From Pseudomonadota bacterium (GTDB lineage Bacteria; Bdellovibrionota; Bdellovibrionia; Bdellovibrionales; JAEYZS01), in the NCBI GenBank assembly GCA_023427925.1, contig JAEYZS010000167.1, positions 1 to 6,766 of the forward strand: 6,766 nucleotides of DNA, read 5' to 3'. This document shows, piece after piece, positions 1 to 5,114 of this stretch; the first letter of the stretch is position 1; the number at the start of each line of letters is the position of its first letter. The position numbers and the translations under genes were made by a program. The notes beneath the pieces were generated by a model that saw only the letters and a program-made list of their open reading frames with translations, had not been told where the DNA came from and did not search any database.

Positions 1-1
1 A

Positions 2-346
2 GCTCGACAGTACTCTGTTGTTTATAAAAATGGTTTTAAGGCCGAGGTTGTTAGATTCAGTGTGCTTATGACTTATTCATATGGGGGTTCATTTAGAGGT
101 ACTGGGAAATATCTCAGCGACGTAGGGTTCCTAGTTAATGAGTACTGGGTTGCACCTCTTTATACTCTAGAGGGCGAGTCACAAGTTGTTAAAGTTCAAA
201 ACGTGGGAAGAGCTGAAGATCCAATTGCAGCAATGGAGCTCAACATGGTTTGGAGGGTAAATAATGTCCTCTTTAAATCTCAGAGAGCCTTGAACTACTA
301 TATCCGTGGAGATGGACCGGTGAGAGTTACACAGCTCGAAAACTAA
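2..346 (+). CDS. C-terminal part of an unrecognised protein (5' truncated by the window edge)
   Basis: The frame is open from the first complete codon at position 2 to the TAA at 344-346, so the gene starts outside the window; 114 residues are visible. A GTG at 62 could in principle start a short protein, but it has no ribosome binding site and the same frame continues upstream with similar composition, so I treat it as internal. The visible part is rich in alternating hydrophobic/polar stretches, Tyr, Val and Gly (for example VVKVQNVGR and YYIRGDGPVRVTQLEN at the end), which suggests a beta-rich fold such as a secreted or envelope protein. I see no transmembrane helix and no motif that I recognise, so no function is offered. 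A strong terminator follows 21 nt after the stop, making this the last gene of its transcription unit. Confidence 0.75.
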   Translation, partial: ARQYSVVYKNGFKAEVVRFSVLMTYSYGGSFRGTGKYLSDVGFLVNEYWVAPLYTLEGESQVVKVQNVGRAEDPIAAMELNMVWRVNNVLFKSQRALNYYIRGDGPVRVTQLEN

Positions 347-367
347 TTTCGATTCACAGAAAATCTG

Positions 368-401
368 AAAATGGCTAGGCTTTGACCTAGCCATTTTTTT
401 T
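368..401 (+). terminator. Rho-independent terminator
   Basis: A perfect inverted repeat pairs AATGGCTAGG with CCTAGCCATT around a 6-nt loop (CTTTGA, 380-385). The 12-bp stem (368-379 with 386-397) includes three outer A-T pairs and runs directly into eight T residues (394-401). It lies just after the truncated upstream gene and ends that transcription unit before the DUF1295 gene. Confidence 0.93.
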
Positions 402-444
402 GTCGTAAGTGACATCAGCACATTAAGTAGCGCAGAATATATCC

Positions 445-1224
445 ATGCTTACAATTAAACTTTTAGCCTTTGGTGTACTCAGTTCTGTAATTTGGATGAG
501 CCTTTTGTGGTGGGTCTTTAATAAAACAAAAAACGCATCTTATGTTTATGCAGGTTTACCGCTAGGAGTTTTGCTTTATAGCGTGGTTTACTTTTTCGGC
601 AGTAATGGTCTTCAGGGAAAAGAGTTTTTGGCTCTTACCACCTTGCTAATTTGGGCGGGACGGCTTTCCTACCATATATATGGAAGTAGACACAGTCGCT
701 CGGAAGATATTCGTTACAGTGCCCTCAAAACCAAATTTAAAATCGATAACATCAAAAAAGAATTTTTATTTTTCCAAGCCAAGGGACTATTAAACGGAAT
801 ATTTGCAATTCCCTTTTTATTGATATCCTTGGCATCAAGAAACTTTGTCAGCATGTTTGACCTTTTGGCGTTTACCATTACTTATTTGGCAATTTTTGGT
901 GAAGCGGTATCTGATCATCAATTGAAGACTTTTCAGAATAACTCCTACAACAAGGGAAAAGTTTGTGACGAGGGATGGTGGAAAAAGTCATGTCACCCAA
1001 ATTATTTTTTTGAAATTATGGTGTGGACAGGGTTCTTTTTACTCGCTCTCAGGGAACCTTTTGGTATTTTGGGAATCCTAGCACCAATAGCAGCATATAT
1101 TTCAATATTTAAGCTGACCGGAATTCCTGCTAGCGAAAGACATGCGACTCAAACTTATGGTGATTTGTACACAAACTATAAGCTCCGAGTTCCAAACTTT
1201 ATTCCGCTCAAACTGAAAAAATAA
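445..1224 (+). CDS. DUF1295 / steroid 5-alpha-reductase-like integral membrane protein
   Basis: This 259-residue protein has about six hydrophobic segments (roughly residues 4-25, 34-52, 60-79, 114-131, 135-155 and 192-222), so it sits in the inner membrane. The C-terminal half matches the DUF1295 family, which belongs to the steroid 5-alpha-reductase/ICMT-like superfamily: GE..SDHQL..F at 152-163, the signature block GWWKKSCHPNYFFE at 177-190, TGIP..E at 225-231 and YGDLY..Y with a final FIP at 238-254. Superfamily members with known function reduce or methylate lipid substrates using NADPH or AdoMet; DUF1295 proteins are mostly uncharacterised, so the substrate is unknown. The usual signature reads SRHPNYFGE; here the Arg is Cys183 and the Gly is Phe189. 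The start is the ATG at 445, which gives the normal N-terminal helix, but there is no good Shine-Dalgarno sequence before it. The gene lies only 43 nt after a terminator, so its promoter must lie in or close to that gap. The next gene is 65 nt downstream. Confidence 0.88.
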   Translation: MLTIKLLAFGVLSSVIWMSLLWWVFNKTKNASYVYAGLPLGVLLYSVVYFFGSNGLQGKEFLALTTLLIWAGRLSYHIYGSRHSRSEDIRYSALKTKFKIDNIKKEFLFFQAKGLLNGIFAIPFLLISLASRNFVSMFDLLAFTITYLAIFGEAVSDHQLKTFQNNSYNKGKVCDEGWWKKSCHPNYFFEIMVWTGFFLLALREPFGILGILAPIAAYISIFKLTGIPASERHATQTYGDLYTNYKLRVPNFIPLKLKK

Positions 1225-1278
1225 ATATTTATTAATCCAGTAACGGATGCTTTAATGACTTTGTAATTATCGAATAAG

Positions 1279-1283
1279 AGGAG
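1279..1283 (+). promoter_or_regulatory. Shine-Dalgarno site of the TM2 gene
   Basis: AGGAG, part of a longer AAGAGGAG purine run at 1276-1283, lies 6 nt before the ATG at 1290. It fixes the start of the double-TM2 gene and is much stronger than the sites before its two neighbours. Confidence 0.85.
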
Positions 1284-1289
1284 ACAGGT

Positions 1290-1688
1290 ATGTCGAACAC
1301 TCATAGCATTGCAGTCGGGTATATCCTATGGATATTCGGGTTTATGGGGTCCCATCGTTTTTATTATGGAAGAACGGTGAGTGGAATTGTATGGTTCTTT
1401 ACTCTAGGTCTTTTGGGCATCGGTTGGTTGATTGACCTTTTTCTTATACCTGGAATGGCTGAACAAGCAGATAACCAGTACAAAGATGGAGAGGTTAATT
1501 ATACAATTGCGTGGATTCTGCTGACGTTCTTGGGAATATTCGGAGCCCATCGATTTTATATGGGTAAATGGATCTCGGGAATCACCTATTTCTTTACAGG
1601 TGGATTATTTTTAATTGGGTATCTTTACGATTATTGTACGCTCAATGAACAAATAAGTGCCAAAAATCAAGAGCCTAAAGCATACTAA
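1290..1688 (+). CDS. Tandem TM2-domain membrane protein
   Basis: The 132-residue protein consists almost entirely of two TM2 domains. Each is a pair of transmembrane helices joined by a short turn. The first spans about residues 7-56, with the motif GSHRFYYG at 20-27, and the second about 72-121, with GAHRFYMG at 85-92. The repeats align without gaps at an offset of 65 residues (H22/H87, R23/R88, F24/F89, Y25/Y90, G32/G97, D49/D114). A short hydrophilic linker (57-71, rich in Asp, Glu, Gln and Lys) joins them, and a short polar tail follows. There is no signal peptide; this is an inner-membrane protein with four helices. TM2 proteins are widespread in bacteria but have no established biochemical role. 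The start is supported by a strong AGGAG. The stop lies 4 nt before the DOMON-like gene, so the two are probably translated from one message. The family assignment is firm and the function is unknown. Confidence 0.9.
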   Translation: MSNTHSIAVGYILWIFGFMGSHRFYYGRTVSGIVWFFTLGLLGIGWLIDLFLIPGMAEQADNQYKDGEVNYTIAWILLTFLGIFGAHRFYMGKWISGITYFFTGGLFLIGYLYDYCTLNEQISAKNQEPKAY

Positions 1689-1692
1689 AACC

Positions 1693-2223
1693 ATGTTTGA
1701 ACTCAAACCATTTCATGTGAACGCTCAAACTGAAAATGTAACCATTTGCTCTGAAGCATTTGTAAAAAACAATTTGTTAGCTTTTCGGTTTGTACTTAAG
1801 GACCCAGAAAGAGTTATATATATTCCGAATGGGCCGAAAGAGCGGCAAGATAATTTGTGGCAATCCACTTGTCTTGAAGCTTTTTGGAGTGAGAGTGGGA
1901 CGCTCAATTATTGGGAGATGAATATTTCTCCATGCGGCGCTTGGAACTTATATAAGTTTAATGATTATAGAATTCCAACTCCGCCAGTGCGCGAAGAGCG
2001 AATTTTAAATATTAGTTTTGAAAGTGTAAGCCGCGGTAACGAAACAACCTTCAAAGTCGAAGTTCCGTTAGAAAATTTGTTTTTGGATAATAAAAAGTTA
2101 GATGTCAGTTTGACATCAGTGATAGAATTTAAAAATAAAGAAAAATCGTACTTTGCAATTCGACATGTAAACACAAAACCAGATTTCCATCAAAGAGAGT
2201 CATTTGTATGCAACTTGGGTTAG
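1693..2223 (+). CDS. DOMON-like domain protein, partner of the downstream NamZ-like enzyme
   Basis: This is a 176-residue soluble protein with no signal peptide or membrane helix. It resembles the bacterial DOMON-like family, related to carbohydrate-binding module 9: DNLWQSTCLEAFW at 53-65, YWEMNISPCGAWNLYKF at 73-89 followed by DYR at 91-93, and a C-terminal SYFAIRH...KPDFHQRESF at 152-171. These blocks are the family's hallmark LWq.TC.E.F, Y.E.N.SP.g.W..Y.F and PDFH motifs. The fold is a beta-sandwich thought to bind sugars or haem; no enzymatic residues are evident and the function is not established. I chose the ATG at 1693, 4 nt after the previous stop, over a GTG at 1657 that would overlap the TM2 gene by 32 nt and add residues outside the domain. 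Neither has a clear ribosome binding site, so translational coupling is likely. The 3' end overlaps the NamZ-like gene by 16 nt, which suggests a linked job, possibly binding murein sugars. Confidence 0.82.
   Translation: MFELKPFHVNAQTENVTICSEAFVKNNLLAFRFVLKDPERVIYIPNGPKERQDNLWQSTCLEAFWSESGTLNYWEMNISPCGAWNLYKFNDYRIPTPPVREERILNISFESVSRGNETTFKVEVPLENLFLDNKKLDVSLTSVIEFKNKEKSYFAIRHVNTKPDFHQRESFVCNLG
2195..2199 (+). promoter_or_regulatory. Ribosome binding site of the NamZ-like gene inside the DOMON-like gene
   Basis: The purine run AAAGAGAG (2192-2199, core GAGAG) lies 8 nt before the ATG at 2208, inside the last codons of the upstream gene. It supports the overlapping start and translational coupling of the two genes. 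Confidence 0.6.
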
Positions 2224-3395
2224 AAGTTCTTTTAAAAGACAAAAAAATTCTAAAATACTTAAAAACAAAAAAAGTGGCGTTGGTCTGTCATCCAGCTTCG
2301 GTCGATCATAAACTTAATCACAGCTTTGATCTCTTAAATAAGAAAATTAAATTAAGTTCAGCTTTCGGACCTCAGCATGGCGTTAAAGGCGATAAACAAG
2401 ATAATATGATCGAAACTCAAGATGAGATTCATCCAGTACATAAAATTCCTATTTTTAGTCTGTACGGAGAAGTGCGTAGACCTACTTCAAAAATGATGGA
2501 AAGTTTTGATGTCGTCCTCTACGATCTTCAAGATTTAGGCTGTCGAATTTATACGTTTGTTACAACTCTTTTGTATATCATGCAGGAATGTGAAAGATAT
2601 CAAAAAGAAATCATAATTCTTGATCGCCCAAATCCTATTGGAAGACAATTTGAAGGAATGATTTTAGAAGAGGGCTTCGAAAGTTTCGTGGGAGCTGCTC
2701 CATTTCCAATCAGATATGGTCTCACTGTTGGAGAATTGGCTCTGTGGTATAAAGATCACTTTAATATGAATTTGAATTTAAAAGTGATTAAGATGAAAGG
2801 GTATTCTCCTAGTAAGAAACCATGGCCCGACGATTTGGCATGGGTGAATCCAAGTCCCAACGCTCAAACGGTCACAATGGCAAGAGCATATCCAGGAACC
2901 GTTATGATTGAGGGTACAAATCTTTCCGAGGCAAGAGGAACCACTCGCGCGCTTGAAATCATCGGTGCTTCTGATGTGGATTTTGAATTGGTATTAAAGC
3001 ACATGCAAAAAATTGGAAAGAGCTGGTTAAAAGGTTGCATACTAAGATCATGTTATTTTGAGCCCACCTTCCATAAACACGAGAAAAAACTCTGCAGCGG
3101 AATTCAGATTCATACGGACGATGCTTTTTACAATCCTGCTCAATTTAAGCCCTATCGCATCGTAAGTCTGATGCTTAAAGCAATTAGGGAGACTCATTTT
3201 GGTTACCAGATATTCAGAGACTTTCCTTATGAATACGTCACGAACAAACTCGCGTTTGATGTTATAAACGGTGGTCCTAAGCTCCGCGAATGGATCGAAG
3301 ATAACTCTGCTAAGCCTGCGGATTTAGAGAAGATGTTGCAAAGAGACGAAAAAAAATGGGCTCGAGAGTATCGAAAGTACCATCTCTATAAATAA
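2208..3395 (+). CDS. namZ: DUF1343 protein, exo-beta-N-acetylmuramidase (NamZ-like, GH171)
   Basis: The 395-residue protein covers the whole DUF1343 family (glycoside hydrolase family 171). Its founding member, NamZ (YbbC) of Bacillus subtilis, removes MurNAc from the non-reducing end of peptidoglycan fragments. Hallmarks in order: GLEVLL at 4-9, FGPQHGVKG at 53-61 followed by KQDNMIE at 63-69, YDLQDLGCRIYTF at 105-117, DRPNPIG at 139-145, IRYGLTVGELA at 168-178, WVNPSPN at 212-218, YPGTVMIEGTNLSEARGTT at 228-246, FKPYRI in the C-terminal subdomain, and a terminal ...REYRKYHLYK matching the family's LLY ending. There is no signal peptide or lipobox, unlike the exported Bacillus enzyme, so it probably acts in the cytoplasm on imported muropeptide sugars. 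Most family members I recall read PEHG in the first motif; here it is PQHG (Gln56), a variant I believe marks a subgroup. The gene overlaps the DOMON-like gene by 16 nt. The family is certain; the exact substrate is inferred. Confidence 0.92.
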   Translation: MQLGLEVLLKDKKILKYLKTKKVALVCHPASVDHKLNHSFDLLNKKIKLSSAFGPQHGVKGDKQDNMIETQDEIHPVHKIPIFSLYGEVRRPTSKMMESFDVVLYDLQDLGCRIYTFVTTLLYIMQECERYQKEIIILDRPNPIGRQFEGMILEEGFESFVGAAPFPIRYGLTVGELALWYKDHFNMNLNLKVIKMKGYSPSKKPWPDDLAWVNPSPNAQTVTMARAYPGTVMIEGTNLSEARGTTRALEIIGASDVDFELVLKHMQKIGKSWLKGCILRSCYFEPTFHKHEKKLCSGIQIHTDDAFYNPAQFKPYRIVSLMLKAIRETHFGYQIFRDFPYEYVTNKLAFDVINGGPKLREWIEDNSAKPADLEKMLQRDEKKWAREYRKYHLYK

Positions 3396-3461
3396 AATAT
3401 TTGTGAAAGCTTCCTCCATGTGATCTCATATTTAGGTTGTAGGATTTTAGATCTTAAACAC

Positions 3462-3469
3462 GAGGGGGA
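3462..3469 (+). promoter_or_regulatory. Shine-Dalgarno site of the carboxypeptidase gene
   Basis: GAGGGGGA lies 5 nt before the ATG at 3475 (9 nt if the GAGG core is counted) and fixes the start of the secreted carboxypeptidase. The 79-nt gap before the gene holds no hairpin terminator and no convincing -35/-10 pair, so it is unclear whether the gene has its own promoter or is read through from the NamZ-like gene. Confidence 0.8.
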
Positions 3470-3474
3470 TCCAA

Positions 3475-4818
3475 ATGTTTCGTAATATTTTTGCGTCAAT
3501 GATTGCAGTCTTTGCAATTGTCTCGATTAGCACAACATCATTTTCTATGAACATTGCCGAAGAAGGAGCTTTTGTTCTTGATAGCGATAAAACTATCTTA
3601 AGATCGCTTGCGGTCAATAAGGATTTAATCTTTGATCATCCAAATGCAATGGGCTTTGAAGTTTACGGTCCAAAAGGACTTCATGCTTTTTTAACACGAG
3701 CTGGAATTCAATTTATCGATCTCAATGCTCAAAATGCAATGATGGATACTTTAAATTATCCATCACCGGAACAAATCGAAGCCGAATTGAGAGATTTAAA
3801 TAAGAGATTTCCTCACCTTACTGAGCTCATCGAGATTGGTCGGTCAGTTGAAGGTAGACCATTGTTGGTCTTAAAAATTTCGGACAACGCTGCGATCGAC
3901 GAACTTGAGCCGGAATTTAAATATATTTCTTCTATGCATGGTGATGAAATTACAGGAAGAGAGCTAATGGTTCGCCTAGCAAAGGATATCCTGGAGGCTT
4001 ATGGAACAGATGATGAGGTTACGAACTTAGTAGACAATACCGAGATCTTTATCATGGCTTCTATGAACCCGGACGGTTCTCACAGAAAACAAAGGGGTAA
4101 CGCGAATTGGAGAGATTTAAATCGCGACTTCCCTGATTTTTCTACAAGCGACAACAAGGATGATCCCGCTGGACGCCAAGTTGAAACGCAGGCGGTTATG
4201 AAGTTCCAAAAATCAAGACAGTTTGCGCTTTCATCAAATTTCCATGGTGGTGCTGAAGTGATGAACTATGCGTGGGATACAATTCCAGACAGACATCCAT
4301 TCTATGACCTATTAATAGAGCTTGCTTTGGATTATGTTGAAAAAGCTCCTTATATTAAAAACGGCGGATTTAAAAACGGTATTACAAATGGCTATGCATG
4401 GTATGAAGTAAATAACGGAATGCAAGATTGGAGCTACTACTGGTACAATGATCTTCAGTTTACGGTAGAGCTTTCAAGATCGAAGTGGCCTTCTTACAGC
4501 TCTATCCCATACTACTATGAGCAAAATAAGCCAGCTTTACTTTCCCAAATTAAATATGTTCATATGGGAGCTGGATTTAAAATTGAAGTTCCAGAAATAG
4601 ATGGAGAGGTTAAGGTTTCTCGAGTAGAAGGAGATAGTACTCAAGTGCTAGGTACTTACAAATTCAGAAAGTCTGAATTTTATAAGGTTCTTCCAGTTGG
4701 AGAATATTTATTTGAGGTCAGTAGCGATAAAGTAGGGACACAGGTGTTCCAAATGAAAGTGGAAAGGCCGCAAAATAAGTCTGTTTCGCCAAACTATGCT
4801 GTTATCAGTTTTGATTGA
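3475..4818 (+). CDS. Secreted M14 zinc carboxypeptidase (N/E-type) with C-terminal transthyretin-like domain
   Basis: The 447-residue protein begins with a Sec signal peptide: basic MFRN, a hydrophobic core at 5-19, and probable cleavage after Ser24 (SFS|MN). A region of about 70 residues of unclear role follows, then the M14 peptidase domain from about 97 to 360. Zinc ligands are H155 and E158 (MHGDE) and H257 (NFHGG). Substrate-binding residues are probably R207, and N216-R217 in DLNRDFPD; Y310 lies in NGYAWYEVNNGMQDWSYYW, and the general-base Glu is E332 in FTVELSRSKWP. The GMQDW and VELS..K(W/F)P motifs are typical of the carboxypeptidase N/E/D/M subfamily. These enzymes have a short transthyretin-like domain after the catalytic domain; here about 366-440 (LGTYKFRKSEFYKVLPVGEY) fits. 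The subfamily usually removes C-terminal Arg or Lys. All catalytic residues are present, so it should be active in the periplasm or outside the cell. It ends in tandem stops (TGA TAA) and a strong terminator. Confidence 0.92.
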   Translation: MFRNIFASMIAVFAIVSISTTSFSMNIAEEGAFVLDSDKTILRSLAVNKDLIFDHPNAMGFEVYGPKGLHAFLTRAGIQFIDLNAQNAMMDTLNYPSPEQIEAELRDLNKRFPHLTELIEIGRSVEGRPLLVLKISDNAAIDELEPEFKYISSMHGDEITGRELMVRLAKDILEAYGTDDEVTNLVDNTEIFIMASMNPDGSHRKQRGNANWRDLNRDFPDFSTSDNKDDPAGRQVETQAVMKFQKSRQFALSSNFHGGAEVMNYAWDTIPDRHPFYDLLIELALDYVEKAPYIKNGGFKNGITNGYAWYEVNNGMQDWSYYWYNDLQFTVELSRSKWPSYSSIPYYYEQNKPALLSQIKYVHMGAGFKIEVPEIDGEVKVSRVEGDSTQVLGTYKFRKSEFYKVLPVGEYLFEVSSDKVGTQVFQMKVERPQNKSVSPNYAVISFD

Positions 4819-4868
4819 TAAAGCATAAAAGCATATTTAATCATACTAAATTTTTCTTATAACTCATT

Positions 4869-4904
4869 AAAACCCAGTCCGAGAAAGACTGGGTTTTATT
4901 TTAT
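4869..4904 (+). terminator. Rho-independent terminator after the carboxypeptidase gene
   Basis: AAAACCCAGTC (4869-4879) pairs perfectly with GACTGGGTTTT (4887-4897) around a 7-nt loop (CGAGAAA). The 11-bp stem is followed by a T-rich tail, TTTTATTTTAT (4894-4904). The A-rich left arm could also work weakly in the other direction. It begins 50 nt after the stop codon and ends the transcription unit. Confidence 0.93.
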
Positions 4905-4993
4905 CTGGCGCTGATTTTAATTCAAAATTGTATTACTCTGAAACACCAAAAAACATGTCCCATAAATTTTAAAAATACCGACGAACTTTTAAT

Positions 4994-5011
4994 CAGTCTC
5001 TGTCTCAGTCT
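4994..5011. repeat. Three tandem C(A/T)GTCT hexamers upstream of the lipoprotein promoter
   Basis: CAGTCT, CTGTCT and CAGTCT follow one another without gaps, and two more GTCT copies lie at 5034-5037 and 5054-5057. The block sits about 90-100 nt upstream of the inferred transcription start of the lipoprotein gene. It may be a regulator-binding region or chance; nothing else is recognisable in the AT-rich stretch between the terminator (4904) and the -10 element (5083). Confidence 0.35.
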
Positions 5012-5082
5012 AAGATGGTGTTTAATTTTGATAGTCTTATTTTGAGTAATAATGTCTGATTTATGAATATTTTTATTAGAAT

Positions 5083-5091
5083 TGATATAAT
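5083..5091 (+). promoter_or_regulatory. Extended -10 promoter of the PA14 lipoprotein gene
   Basis: TGATATAAT is a perfect extended -10 element (TGn followed by TATAAT at 5086-5091). No good -35 box stands at 17 nt; TTATGA at 5061-5066 is 19 nt away and weak, as is often the case with extended -10 promoters. Transcription would start near 5098, giving a leader of only about 17 nt that consists mostly of the ribosome binding site. Confidence 0.65.
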
Positions 5092-5105
5092 GGTATGAAA
5101 GGACT

Positions 5106-5112
5106 GGGGGAG
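5106..5112 (+). promoter_or_regulatory. Purine-rich ribosome binding site of the lipoprotein gene
   Basis: GGGGGAG ends 2 nt before the ATG at 5115, closer than usual, while AAAGGA at 5098-5103 lies 11 nt away. One of them, or both together, must serve the gene. No upstream in-frame start exists before the stop at 5088-5090, so the ATG at 5115 is the only reasonable start. Confidence 0.55.
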
Positions 5113-5114
5113 TT

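Noticed and set aside
179..421. Open frame on the - strand
   Set aside because: It lies opposite the truncated first gene and runs across the terminator; it has no ribosome binding site or recognisable protein motif.
1657..1692. GTG at 1657 as start of the DOMON-like gene
   Set aside because: It would overlap the TM2 gene by 32 nt and add 12 mostly basic residues outside the domain; the ATG at 1693 starts at the expected domain boundary.
1725..2174. Two - strand open frames (1725-1907 and 1965-2174)
   Set aside because: Both are shadows inside the DOMON-like gene, whose family motifs are clear on the + strand.
3401..3432. TTGTGA with CATATT as a promoter for the carboxypeptidase
   Set aside because: The spacing is 20 nt and the -10 is poor; at 17 nt the hexamer is TCTCAT. 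Not good enough to call.
3408..3472. AAGCTT, AGATCT and GGATCC palindromes close together, suggesting a cloning junction
   Set aside because: The sequence on both sides is natural in composition, the carboxypeptidase ribosome binding site overlaps one of them, and there is no vector-like sequence.
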